Assembly (NCBI GenBank): GCA_027076405.1
Contig: JALTJN010000362.1
Location: 496,001-560,000, forward strand
Length of the DNA: 64,000 bases
Reading direction: 5' to 3'
Source of the DNA: Chromatiales bacterium
GTDB taxonomy: Bacteria; Pseudomonadota; Gammaproteobacteria; UBA6429
This document shows positions 52,431-61,116 of the stretch, piece by piece. Made by a program: the position numbers and the translations under genes. The first letter of the stretch is position 1; each line of letters opens with the position of its first letter. Under the pieces are notes generated by a model that saw only the letters and a program-made list of their open reading frames with translations, did not search any database and had not been told where the DNA came from.

Positions 52431-55263
52431 AGCTTTCTGCCTTTTCTGTTTTTGCATAACGAACCGGATTTAATTTACTTAATTTAGTGATACTTAATTT
52501 CACCCACTTATCATAAATATTATCTTTTACCCGTTCAGCATTGGCTTTGTGGATGTCTATGGCTTTCTCTTCAAAAGGGAAAGCCTGTTCTTCGAGTAAA
52601 TAACCGTATTCTTCGAGTTCAGCTGCATTTAATTTTTTAGGCCGTTGGGATTTGAGTAAGGCCGTTGCAAAATCATTGTATATTTCAGCAATATAATAGG
52701 TTGCTGCAGTTGTTATTTCTGCAACCCGGTACTTCATGGCATTATCATAAGATTTAACCACTTTTTTCATTAAATTCTTTTTCTTCTTTAAACTGCGTTT
52801 TAACGGTATGGTCAGGCGCGCTCTTGTATAAGCTTTAAATAAAGGTAATGTTAATTTCATGTAAGCGGTGGCAGCCAGGAAATGTGTACGCGCTGTGCGA
52901 TCTTTTCCGCCGCGGTTATCTGCTTTGATAATTTCGCGTAACCAGTAGTAATGCCGCTTGTAATTTGATTTTTTATTAAAGTCTGCCAGCAGCTGACGTG
53001 CCTCAATCGCTTGTTCAAGCGGTTTAGGATAGTTTTTTATGTAGGCGGTGAGAATATTTTTTGCAGTTTTTCTGCGTTTATTGTCATTATATATTTTTGC
53101 AGCATCCCAAAGTAATTCGCGTCGTTGATCCCGGCTATAATGTTTTGCATTGTTTGCAAGATAAACCATCTCATTAGCTGCTTTTACAGCTCGTCCGGAT
53201 TTTGTATAGACTAATGCCAGTTTCTCCGTTACGCCAAATTGTAACTTATGATTTTTAGGATAATTTTTTCTGAATCCTTCAAGTACTTTCTCAGCTTTTT
53301 TCCAGCTTTCGAGCTCAATATAAATGGTTGCAGCATCATAGTCTGCTGTTGCTCTTAATTTGGATGTGGGAACATCTCTGCCAACGCGAAGGAAAAATTC
53401 GGCAGCGATAGCGAGTTTATGTGAGCTTTTCGCTTGTTCACCCTGTTTATAAATGCTTGCTGCTAAACGTTCGCGGATATTTTTAAATTCTTTATGTTTT
53501 TTAGGCAGTTTTTTCATTAAAGAACGATATGCTTCTTCTGCTTCACTGTAATTACGCATTTCAAATTCAGCATGTCCCATTACCAGTAATGCACTGATGT
53601 AGAGTTTTCTATTTACTTTTGCATCTGTAATGAGTATTGATGCAGTACCAATTGCCCGTGGGTAATCACCAATTTTAAAGAGCTCTTCTGCCGTATTAGT
53701 GAGTATTGCCGGAGTATATTTATTCTTTGGAAATTGATTGGTGTACTTTAAAGCACTGCTGATCTTTTTCTGTTGCCATTGTTTTTGTGGTTCACCCTTA
53801 AGGCTTTTCTGAATAGCAGGATAGAGTAATAGAGCGGCATAGGCTGCTTGTGGTTTTTTCTTATAATCAGGATATTGATAAGCGGTTTTCTCAAACTGGT
53901 AAATTGCATTACGATACTGGCCGGCATCCTGATGGGCTTCGGCAAGTAAAAAATTAATTTTTGCCGTGCCGCTGTCTTCAGGAAATGACTTTATATACAA
54001 TTTATACCAGCTGGTTGCCTGAGTAATATTGCTCGCAAAAAGAGTGCTGTTCTTTCGAGTTTTCTTTTTCTTGTTTGCCCGCTTATAACTTCTGGCTTTA
54101 GCATGGAAGTGATTTGCCAGCTCTGTAATATGACGTTTTAATAGAGGCGTAATTAATTTTTGCGCTTCTTTGTTTTGTGCTTTCCAGTAAGCAGTATTTA
54201 CCCCATATTGCTTAACAAAAGAGATTTTTGTTGGTAAAACGAGACTGGTAAAACCACCTTTTTTATATGCTGCGATTGCTTTCGAATGATATTTGGGCGC
54301 AAGGGCAGATGTTGTATAGGTTTTACTATATGCAAGATAGGTTTCAGCCGCATCACGAATTCTGTCTTTATCCAGATAGAGTTTAGCCAGATTACTATAA
54401 ATTAAAGATTCATATTTTTTTTGTCCATTTTTTTGAAAATAAGCAAAGATACTTCTATGACCATTCTGGTAAGAAAAAGAAAGACTTGTGGCGCGTAAAA
54501 TATCACTCAATAACTCCCGGTTTGAACGGGATATTTCGGGTGAAGGACCGTCATTTAATAATTGACCTTGTTGATATTTGCGATCAAGAAAACGAATGAA
54601 CGCTTGGGTTGCTGATGGGTAGTCGGCTTGTTTAAAACGAGCCCAGCCATACTTGTATAATGATTTTTCAAAATAAGAGGAATCAGGGTGATTATTTAAA
54701 ATTTCAGCATAAGAAAGCTCGGCCTGTTTATAATTGTTGCGTATAAAATATGCTTCTCCACGGCGAAATTGTATTTCTTCTATGTAGCGTGTATTCGGGA
54801 ATTTTCTCGCAATTGTATTTAGAGTAAGAAGTAATTTATCTTGCTGCAAATCAAGTTCATAAGCTTTTGCGAGTTGATATAAAATTAAATCATTATTCTT
54901 TTTATTCGGGTAGCTTTCCAGAAATGCCTCATAAATACGTATTGCGGTTTTAATTTTTTTCTTTGACGATAGAATTTGCTTCCTGCTGTCAGATGCACTT
55001 TGGTCCTGTCCTGATTGAAGTTCAAGATCTGCAAGACGACGCATTGCATTACCATACATACCACCTGTCGGGGCAGATTTAAGAAATTGACGATAAAGTT
55101 CAACAGTATTTTCACGTTTTAAAGGTTTTGTCTTTTCCTCTTTGAGATCGAGTGTTTTTTTAGATAAAACAGCAATAGTTTCATCCTTTGTATACTTACC
55201 GGAACATGCCGCCAATGAGGTTATTGTTGCTATTGTAAATATTAAAAATGAAGAATATTTCAT
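52420..55263 (-). CDS. Cluster B3: ~950 aa TPR lipoprotein
   Basis: 947 aa. Lipobox L-A-A-C with Cys20 and Ser at +2 (outer membrane). Many TPR-like repeats follow, including L-Y-R-Q-F-L-K-S-A-P, I-L-Y-Q-L-A-K-A-Y-E and V-L-E-G-F-R-K-N-Y-P-K. The end shares T-A-A-T-Y-Y-I-A-E-I-Y and F-P-F-E-E-K-A-I-D-I-H-K with A3. The Lys-rich segment near residue 840 (K-R-S-L-K-K-K-K-N-L-M-K-K) is also shared. It is coupled to B2 by ATGA. Confidence 0.85.
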   Translation of the reverse strand: MKYSSFLIFTIATITSLAACSGKYTKDETIAVLSKKTLDLKEEKTKPLKRENTVELYRQFLKSAPTGGMYGNAMRRLADLELQSGQDQSASDSRKQILSSKKKIKTAIRIYEAFLESYPNKKNNDLILYQLAKAYELDLQQDKLLLTLNTIARKFPNTRYIEEIQFRRGEAYFIRNNYKQAELSYAEILNNHPDSSYFEKSLYKYGWARFKQADYPSATQAFIRFLDRKYQQGQLLNDGPSPEISRSNRELLSDILRATSLSFSYQNGHRSIFAYFQKNGQKKYESLIYSNLAKLYLDKDRIRDAAETYLAYSKTYTTSALAPKYHSKAIAAYKKGGFTSLVLPTKISFVKQYGVNTAYWKAQNKEAQKLITPLLKRHITELANHFHAKARSYKRANKKKKTRKNSTLFASNITQATSWYKLYIKSFPEDSGTAKINFLLAEAHQDAGQYRNAIYQFEKTAYQYPDYKKKPQAAYAALLLYPAIQKSLKGEPQKQWQQKKISSALKYTNQFPKNKYTPAILTNTAEELFKIGDYPRAIGTASILITDAKVNRKLYISALLVMGHAEFEMRNYSEAEEAYRSLMKKLPKKHKEFKNIRERLAASIYKQGEQAKSSHKLAIAAEFFLRVGRDVPTSKLRATADYDAATIYIELESWKKAEKVLEGFRKNYPKNHKLQFGVTEKLALVYTKSGRAVKAANEMVYLANNAKHYSRDQRRELLWDAAKIYNDNKRRKTAKNILTAYIKNYPKPLEQAIEARQLLADFNKKSNYKRHYYWLREIIKADNRGGKDRTARTHFLAATAYMKLTLPLFKAYTRARLTIPLKRSLKKKKNLMKKVVKSYDNAMKYRVAEITTAATYYIAEIYNDFATALLKSQRPKKLNAAELEEYGYLLEEQAFPFEEKAIDIHKANAERVKDNIYDKWVKLSITKLSKLNPVRYAKTEKAESYVK

Positions 55264-57161
55264 TTTTTATCCCCCATCCTGGTATGAGGTGTTTTCTCGG
55301 TATGCTTAGTTTGTCCGGCGGGCAAGGTAAGACGATCATATAACCGGGCTAAAGAGTAACTTGCCCGGGTATGGTAATTTTGTATCTGGCGATAACGTTG
55401 TTGTAATGACTTGACAGCCTGTTTTTCAATAAGCTTTTCCTGTGAAGTCAGAATGCCTGTAATTTTATTTAATAAGCGATTTAACTTTTTCTTTTTAATG
55501 CTAATTCGGTTTTTATAGCCGGAAAAAGAGAGCGGGGCATTTTTGCTGGAGCGCCGTAAAGAGATAAGCTGTTTGCTGGATAAATCGAGAGCCTTATTAA
55601 CCTGATTTAATTCATTTCTTACTTTCCAGTAACGAGGAGTATAATCTGTGCTAATTTGCCAAAGAATTAGCCCACGGTATAAATTGTATTTTTCATGTTC
55701 GTCTGAATATTCTTCTTTATTATTTAAGCGTTTCAAAGACTTCCTGGCTCTGTCTAATGCTTTTAAAATTTCTTTTTCGTCTTCAGTTGCTAAAGCATAA
55801 ACGTTTTCTTGCTGCTTAATTTGTTGCAACACTTGTTCAAGTTTATCTCGTTGTCTTTTTAATTTATTGACAAGTTGTAAGCGAGCATCTTTTTTGGTGA
55901 CTTGCTGCTGCTGTTTATAGTATGCAGCGCGTTCTTTTAACATTAAAGTATAAGCAGGAAATTGATGTTTCCATTCGTGGAGGTTCTTTTTCAGGTAAAT
56001 TAAATCCAGATAATTTTTATGTATACGCTGGAAATCAACACTATCAAGCAGATGATGAATATAGGGCGCTGATATTGATTTAGGCAGCTGACTTTTGTGC
56101 TCTGTGGCTAATATGTTTTCTGTCACGATAGCTGGCCGAAGGGCAATAAGCAATTCACCTGCCTTAATTGCATTTAATGTAGATTTTAGTGTTGCCAGTT
56201 CTTTTTTATAATTATCGATGGCATAGTTATAATGTTTTAGCGCAAGCTGGTTTTTGCCCATTTTTTCTAAGGTGTAAGGTATGGCAAGTAATGATTCCTG
56301 TACCGCAGTATCAATAACCGGCCAGTCACGTAATTCCATCCACGAGATTAAAGCTTGTTGTAAATTATTTTGTTGCTGGTAAGCCCAGCCAATACCTAAT
56401 AGGGCTTTGGCGGATAAAGGGCCTTTTAAACGAACTTTATTTAAAAAATGGATTGAGGCTTTTGGCTGCTTTTGCCGGATATAGGCATAACCTAACGCAG
56501 CATTGGTTTTATCTCTTAGTGCTTTTAATTCATTATCATTTGTTTTTAGGTGACTAATGTTATTAAGTAAATCAGTACCTTCCCGGTTTTTACCTGATTT
56601 GATTAATGAAACGCCCATATTATATTGGGCGTAAACCAGCCAGTCTTGATGTGCATCAAGCTGCTGAATAGCTTTATAGGCAGATGCAAAATCTTTTTGC
56701 TTAAGATAAGTATTGGCCAGCATATTTTGTCTTTCTGCTTCTCTTTCCGGAGAAAGAGTATCCTGGGCTTTTACCAGAGCCTGATTTGCTTCATTATATA
56801 AATGCCCCTGATAGCGCATTTTGCCTATATTAAACCATGCTCGATCCTGAACCTCTTTGGAGGTGTTGTCTTTAATTAAGTCTGAAAAAATCCTGCTGGC
56901 ATCCTGATGTAAACCATAATATAAATATAAACCACCGAGCAGCAATTCTGGATCTGTTTTCTGAGTTGTAATGGGGTTACGTTCTTTGGCTACCATCAAG
57001 TCTGTAATGGAGGTGAAATATTGTTCCTGATAGAAATGAAAGAGCGCTTCACCATAACGTAAATCATTTACTTTATGAGGTTCACGCTCAACGGCAAAGC
57101 TACTTACTGCAAAGGATGCAATAAGTGTAAAAACGACACCTTGTTTTATTCTTTTAATCAT
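55260..57161 (-). CDS. Cluster B2: exported TPR-repeat protein
   Basis: 633 aa from the ATG at 57161; a TTG at 57191 would overlap B1. Residues 1-23 form a signal peptide (A-S-F-A-V-S-S-F-A). TPR-like repeats cover ~30-340 (A-L-F-H-F-Y-Q-E-Q-Y-F, A-W-F-N-I-G-K-M-R-Y, A-L-L-G-I-G-W-A-Y), followed by coiled-coil segments to residue ~610. The order of regions equals A2. The end is polar and overlaps B3. Confidence 0.84.
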   Translation of the reverse strand: MIKRIKQGVVFTLIASFAVSSFAVEREPHKVNDLRYGEALFHFYQEQYFTSITDLMVAKERNPITTQKTDPELLLGGLYLYYGLHQDASRIFSDLIKDNTSKEVQDRAWFNIGKMRYQGHLYNEANQALVKAQDTLSPEREAERQNMLANTYLKQKDFASAYKAIQQLDAHQDWLVYAQYNMGVSLIKSGKNREGTDLLNNISHLKTNDNELKALRDKTNAALGYAYIRQKQPKASIHFLNKVRLKGPLSAKALLGIGWAYQQQNNLQQALISWMELRDWPVIDTAVQESLLAIPYTLEKMGKNQLALKHYNYAIDNYKKELATLKSTLNAIKAGELLIALRPAIVTENILATEHKSQLPKSISAPYIHHLLDSVDFQRIHKNYLDLIYLKKNLHEWKHQFPAYTLMLKERAAYYKQQQQVTKKDARLQLVNKLKRQRDKLEQVLQQIKQQENVYALATEDEKEILKALDRARKSLKRLNNKEEYSDEHEKYNLYRGLILWQISTDYTPRYWKVRNELNQVNKALDLSSKQLISLRRSSKNAPLSFSGYKNRISIKKKKLNRLLNKITGILTSQEKLIEKQAVKSLQQRYRQIQNYHTRASYSLARLYDRLTLPAGQTKHTEKTPHTRMGDKK

Positions 57162-57181
57162 ATCAACAATATATAAGGAAC

Positions 57182-57709
57182 TTATTCCCAAACTTTTGAT
57201 TTGAATTCGGGTTGTTGCTTGGTTAAATTGTCGATAATTTTTAATTCAACAAATAAAGGCGAGCTTGTTTTTTCTATTTTTATTGTAGTGCCTCGTTTGT
57301 AGTATCTTTTTCTTGGCCCTTTACCGTTAAAGAAAGCAACTAACTCATGTTCACCTGAAGCAATGTTGCCAAGATAAATTCGTTGTACACCGCCTTTTTT
57401 AAGTGCATTAATTTCCCGTAAGGTATAAAGGTGGTTACTGATATTTTTACCATCAATATTAATTTGTACCGAATCCAAATCAAATAAATTACCAACATCC
57501 ATTGATAAAAATATACTGAATTGAGTATTCGCAGGAAAAAGCAAGTCTTCTTCGAGAATAAACAGCTCTTTGTTTAACTCGAGTACTTCCTTTTTAAGAT
57601 CCTGAACCTGCTTTTCTAAAGCTGGTGATTTTTCTTCAGCAAATGATGGAGTAGAGATAATCATTGTTAGAAGCAGGATGAATAAATATTTTATATTTTT
57701 ATGTAACAT
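57182..57709 (-). CDS. Cluster B1: exported coiled-coil/beta protein
   Basis: 175 aa from the ATG at 57709. The signal peptide ends P-S-F-A. A coiled coil follows (L-E-K-Q-V-Q-D-L-K-K-E-V), then a beta-rich domain with V-Q-I-N-I-D-G-K and K-K-G-G-V-Q-R-I-Y-L-G-N-I, the signature shared with A1. It begins 17 bp after the DUF3570 gene on the same strand, so cluster B appears to continue an operon that starts further upstream. Confidence 0.8.
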   Translation of the reverse strand: MLHKNIKYLFILLLTMIISTPSFAEEKSPALEKQVQDLKKEVLELNKELFILEEDLLFPANTQFSIFLSMDVGNLFDLDSVQINIDGKNISNHLYTLREINALKKGGVQRIYLGNIASGEHELVAFFNGKGPRKRYYKRGTTIKIEKTSSPLFVELKIIDNLTKQQPEFKSKVWE

Positions 57710-57726
57710 AATCAAAATCCAAAATG

Positions 57727-58872
57727 TTAGAACCAGGCTGAAAGAAAAAACTGAATAACCGTTGCATTAAATTTATAGAGCGGCTCTGTTCCCGGGGTAA
57801 AACTGGTTTGAGTTGCATCCCGAAAATCTTTGTAATTAAATATAATGTAATCAAGCTTAAAATTAGCTGATGCCTTATCAATGAAGCCGCCTTCACCTTT
57901 TGCAAACTCGTAACTAAGACCAAAACCAAAAGTGGTATTATTAAATGTACTTAACTCTTTATCGCGCGCAAGAAAATTTTGTGCGTTGGAGTAAGGAAAT
58001 AAATCTTTGTAAAAACTGGCTTTAGTTTGAGCATAAGTACGAAAATGCACTTCAGCTGTCCAGTCATCTGTAAAAGGGTGGGTGTAGCCGAGTTCAATAT
58101 TGTTACTACTAATCCCCCAGGAATCTTTAAATAAACGATATTCAGCGTGCAAAGCAGCACGGTAGGGTAAAAAATAGCGGCTGCGAAATGCAATTGCAGT
58201 ACTCGTTCGGGTTTTTGGATAAACTTCATTTTCCAGTAAAAATGTTGTGGCGGTGTCGATATAGCGTACTTTACGATAAGGGTTGTTTAAATAACCGGCA
58301 TCAGTTGTTACATCAAGAGCCGCTGACATAATTAAATTTTTTGTGAGTATTTGCGAAAGGCTAAGATTGAAATTATCAGATTGAGATTCTTTCGCAAAGG
58401 TCGCATCCCCTGTTTTACCTACACTATTACTGCCATGTGCGTAGCCCATGGAAACAGTTGTCAAATCACCAAACATATCCTGACTGATCCCAAAGGAAAA
58501 TGTATCTGCAAGAAAGTCATTTTCTTCACTGTTGGTATAACTTAGGCTCATTAATGTTTTTTCATTCAGGTAATCGAATGAAAAAGCGTTTTCGACACGT
58601 TCCTCTTCATAGGTACTTGCACCAAGAATAACTTCAACATCAATTGAAGCAGAGCTGATTGTGTCAATATAATGTTTTGCCGAGACAGATATGCTATCTC
58701 CAACAGATTTTCTCACCAGAACAGCGGGGCCACTAATATTTATTCCACCACCGGTATAAGAATGAAATAAAACATCTGCCCGCTCAAAAGGTAATACGGC
58801 CGCTGAGCTTGAGAAGCTACTTAATAAAATACCAACCGTAAAAAACAGACGTAAAAATTTAGTTACAACCAC
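57727..58872 (-). CDS. DUF3570 outer-membrane barrel protein
   Basis: About 381 aa. From the GTG at 58872 the first 24 residues form a signal peptide (F-T-V-G-I-L-L-S-S-F-S-S-S-A-A-A-type core). P-F-E-R-A-D-V-L-F-H-S-Y-T-G-G-G then opens the DUF3570 domain, and the protein ends F-F-L-S-A-W-F with a terminal Phe. Alternating strands indicate a 14-16 strand barrel. The gene overlaps the DUF4266 stop by 14 bases, a pairing commonly seen for these families. A longer frame exists up to 58929 but runs inside DUF4266 and is unlikely. Function of the family is unknown. Confidence 0.85.
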   Translation of the reverse strand: MVVTKFLRLFFTVGILLSSFSSSAAVLPFERADVLFHSYTGGGINISGPAVLVRKSVGDSISVSAKHYIDTISSASIDVEVILGASTYEEERVENAFSFDYLNEKTLMSLSYTNSEENDFLADTFSFGISQDMFGDLTTVSMGYAHGSNSVGKTGDATFAKESQSDNFNLSLSQILTKNLIMSAALDVTTDAGYLNNPYRKVRYIDTATTFLLENEVYPKTRTSTAIAFRSRYFLPYRAALHAEYRLFKDSWGISSNNIELGYTHPFTDDWTAEVHFRTYAQTKASFYKDLFPYSNAQNFLARDKELSTFNNTTFGFGLSYEFAKGEGGFIDKASANFKLDYIIFNYKDFRDATQTSFTPGTEPLYKFNATVIQFFLSAWF

Positions 58873-59080
58873 AGCCGCCCCCGGATCCGCCTTCTGCACC
58901 ACGTGCACCTTCGCGAGCCTGATAGACATGGTGTATATATCCTTGAGAAAGGGGATCCTGACTAAAACTCATAATTGGATCTGCAAGGTTTGCCCGTTCA
59001 TAAGGTTTCACCCACGGCTCTATACTGCATGCATTCAAGCTAAGCAGAACTAATAAACCGAGTGTGCTTCTACCTAACAT
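58859..59080 (-). CDS. DUF4266 small lipoprotein with C-terminal GCGCN
   Basis: 73 aa. Lipobox S-L-N-A-C with Cys18 and Ser at +2. The mature peptide has the DUF4266 core W-V-K-P-Y-E-R-A-N-L-A-D-P and ends G-G-S-G-G-G-C-G-C-N. The two terminal Cys residues in a Gly-rich tail are the family hallmark and could bind metal or form a disulfide. A TlpA-like thioredoxin is encoded two bases upstream, which could keep these Cys reduced. Confidence 0.88.
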   Translation of the reverse strand: MLGRSTLGLLVLLSLNACSIEPWVKPYERANLADPIMSFSQDPLSQGYIHHVYQAREGARGAEGGSGGGCGCN

Positions 59081-59082
59081 GA

Positions 59083-59592
59083 TTATTCTCGTAACAGTTT
59101 TTTAATTTGTTTTTTATAATCATTTTCATAACCAGCCTTGTAGCCTTTATGCAGAAAACGCTTATTACCATTTCTGTCAATAATAACAGTTGTCGGCATT
59201 GCACTTACGTTATACAACTTGCTGACTCTTTGTCTGTTATCAAATAAAATAGGGAATGTGACTTTTACATCTTTTAAATAATTTTTTGCATCACGTGAGT
59301 TTTCTTCAACATTAACACCAAGTAGAGTGAAGCCAAGGCGTTTATATTTTTTATGGATTTTCTCAAGAATAGGCATCTCTTTTCGACAGGGGCCGCACCA
59401 TGATGCCCAAAAATTTAACATTACAACCTGACCACGCAGTTCTGAGAGTTTAATGTTTTTTCCCGAGCGGCTCTTAAGTGTAAAATTAGGCGCTTTACCG
59501 GACAGTTTTTCTGAAGCAGCATAAGATACAGATATTGAAAGGATGATTGTCAATCCTGTTATTAAAATTGATTTTAAAGTTTTGTTCTTCAT
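59083..59592 (-). CDS. TlpA/ResA-type periplasmic thioredoxin
   Basis: 169 aa from the ATG at 59592, with AGG six bases upstream; a TTG and other ATGs up to 59613 are also in frame. Residues ~1-26 are a signal or anchor. The AhpC-TSA/redoxin fold has A-P-N-F-T-L-K-S and the active site W-A-S-W-C-G-P-C-R-K-E-M, with cis-Pro in A-M-P-T-T-V-I-I-D. It reduces disulfides in the periplasm. Likely clients are the CGC tail of DUF4266 and the CxxCH cysteines of the nearby haem protein. Confidence 0.9.
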   Translation of the reverse strand: MKNKTLKSILITGLTIILSISVSYAASEKLSGKAPNFTLKSRSGKNIKLSELRGQVVMLNFWASWCGPCRKEMPILEKIHKKYKRLGFTLLGVNVEENSRDAKNYLKDVKVTFPILFDNRQRVSKLYNVSAMPTTVIIDRNGNKRFLHKGYKAGYENDYKKQIKKLLRE

Positions 59593-59616
59593 CATAGACC
59601 TCATACTACTCAATAG

Positions 59617-60297
59617 TTAGAAAAATGCAGACACGCCAAAGCTGACTTCCAGATTATTAGCTAATTTATCTTCTGCTAAAATATCGATATTAAAAATATG
59701 ATTGCGTACATCAACGTGTATAGCTAGCCAGTCTGTTGCCAGTAAACGAAAACCACCGCCTAGATTAAGTGTTAACCTGTCTGCGCCGGCAAAAGTGGTA
59801 GAACCTATGCCGCCTATAATATAAAGTGCACTGTTGAACGAAGTGTTACGTGTTAAAAATGATTCGCCGGGTAATAAGTTATAACCAAGAGAAACATTAT
59901 AATAAAGTATGTCACGTTGCGATGATGTTAGTAATGGTGTGCCACCGCTTAAGCGTTCATAGCTTGTTTGTCCTGCAGTTGAACTGCCTATTGCTCCTTC
60001 GACAAACATATCTTCATTTATATGATAAGCGAATCGTGCTCCTAAAACCGGGTTTGCACCAAAATCTTCAACACTTAATAAACCCATAAATGCGGTTACT
60101 TCAAAATCTTCAGTGTCAATTTTATCAAGCTTAACCTCGCGACGGATTACCTCTGGTTGAATTAATTGTTCAGACTGAGTTCGTAAAGGTGATGTTTTTT
60201 CTTCCACGGCAAAGCTATTGACCGATGAAAAAAACACCAGAAATAAAATAGACATCTTTGTCATATTTAGAAGAAAAAGGCGAAGCCAACTTGCCAT
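59617..60297 (-). CDS. Outer-membrane beta-barrel protein
   Basis: 226 aa. The ATG at 60297 has GAGGAAG nine bases upstream and lies inside the preceding gene (31 bp overlap). A signal peptide ends S-V-N-S-F-A. Residues ~65-226 are an eight-strand type barrel ending V-S-A-F-F with terminal Phe. The layout resembles the outer-membrane beta-barrel domain found in myxobacteria and some gammaproteobacteria; I give that from memory. Residues ~30-60 are a polar, Glu-rich linker (S-E-Q-L-I-Q-P-E-V-I-R-R-E-V). Confidence 0.8.
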   Translation of the reverse strand: MASWLRLFLLNMTKMSILFLVFFSSVNSFAVEEKTSPLRTQSEQLIQPEVIRREVKLDKIDTEDFEVTAFMGLLSVEDFGANPVLGARFAYHINEDMFVEGAIGSSTAGQTSYERLSGGTPLLTSSQRDILYYNVSLGYNLLPGESFLTRNTSFNSALYIIGGIGSTTFAGADRLTLNLGGGFRLLATDWLAIHVDVRNHIFNIDILAEDKLANNLEVSFGVSAFF

Positions 60298-61019
60298 GAT
60301 GTTACTTCCTCGTTTTTGTCTCTGCTTTGAAAAATAATATATTTTTTTAAATCTGTACGTAAAATAAAACGGCGGGTTAAATACATTTTAATCCCGACGC
60401 TGACATTTGCAGCAAAATCTGTTGCATCTTTAATTTGCGATAAAGTTGAGCGTACGGATGTTTTAATCATGCCCGTGCCAATAGAAAAGTAAGGAGATAC
60501 TTTCCACTCGGGAAAGGGTTGTTGTACTAAACTGGCACCAAATAATATACGGCTGGAAAAATTGCCTAATATTTGCGAGACATACAATTCACTAGAAAGA
60601 TTTTTATTGAAGGAGTAGCCTGAAGATAAGGTCATCATTGTTAAGCCTCCAAAGCTGCCTCCTGTCATACTCATTTCCCAATCATGTTCTAAATAATTAT
60701 CACGAGTAAATTCTATTATTTCTATTTTTTCATCATTTAGAGTAAGCGTTTTGGCAAGTTGTGAACGATGTACCCAGCCTTCTTTATTTTTCTGATCTTT
60801 AATCAGGTACCAGGTCGTTCTGCGTTTAATGACCGTTATAGTTTCATCGCGAGCGATAACATTGAAGATGGGATAACCTGCACTTGGACCTGTGTGCACT
60901 TCCAGAAAGGGATCGGCAACTTTTACAATTTGTGCGTTTTCATTGGCAAAGGCCGTAGCCATGAGCACATTTTGTAAAAAAATGAGTAGCAGAGTAAAGC
61001 GTCGCATGGGTCTTATCAT
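60267..61019 (-). CDS. SH3-domain plus outer-membrane barrel protein
   Basis: 250 aa. The signal peptide ends A-T-A-F-A. Residues ~30-90 are a bacterial SH3 domain (L-E-V-H-T-G-P-S-A-G-Y-P, E-G-W-V-H-R-S-Q-L) that should bind the cell wall. Residues ~105-250 are a barrel of the same type as the next gene, ending G-F-A-F-F-F. A second in-frame ATG at 61007 is a possible start. The SH3 domain would fix the barrel to peptidoglycan. Confidence 0.82.
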   Translation of the reverse strand: MIRPMRRFTLLLIFLQNVLMATAFANENAQIVKVADPFLEVHTGPSAGYPIFNVIARDETITVIKRRTTWYLIKDQKNKEGWVHRSQLAKTLTLNDEKIEIIEFTRDNYLEHDWEMSMTGGSFGGLTMMTLSSGYSFNKNLSSELYVSQILGNFSSRILFGASLVQQPFPEWKVSPYFSIGTGMIKTSVRSTLSQIKDATDFAANVSVGIKMYLTRRFILRTDLKKYIIFQSRDKNEEVTSWQVGFAFFF

Positions 61020-61087
61020 TGGTTTTTATATAAATGAAAACCAATACATCTTTCCTTAATTTTATTATTAAATCCGTGCTGTTATGA

Positions 61088-61099
61088 GTAGCATGCTAC
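61088..61099. promoter_or_regulatory. Perfect 12-bp palindrome upstream of the SH3-barrel gene
   Basis: GTAGCATGCTAC is an uninterrupted dyad in the 97 bp between the HzsA-like gene and the SH3-barrel gene. It may be an operator for an internal promoter. I do not recognise the binding protein. Confidence 0.3.
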
Positions 61100-61116
61100 G
61101 GAGTATTGTATCTCTT

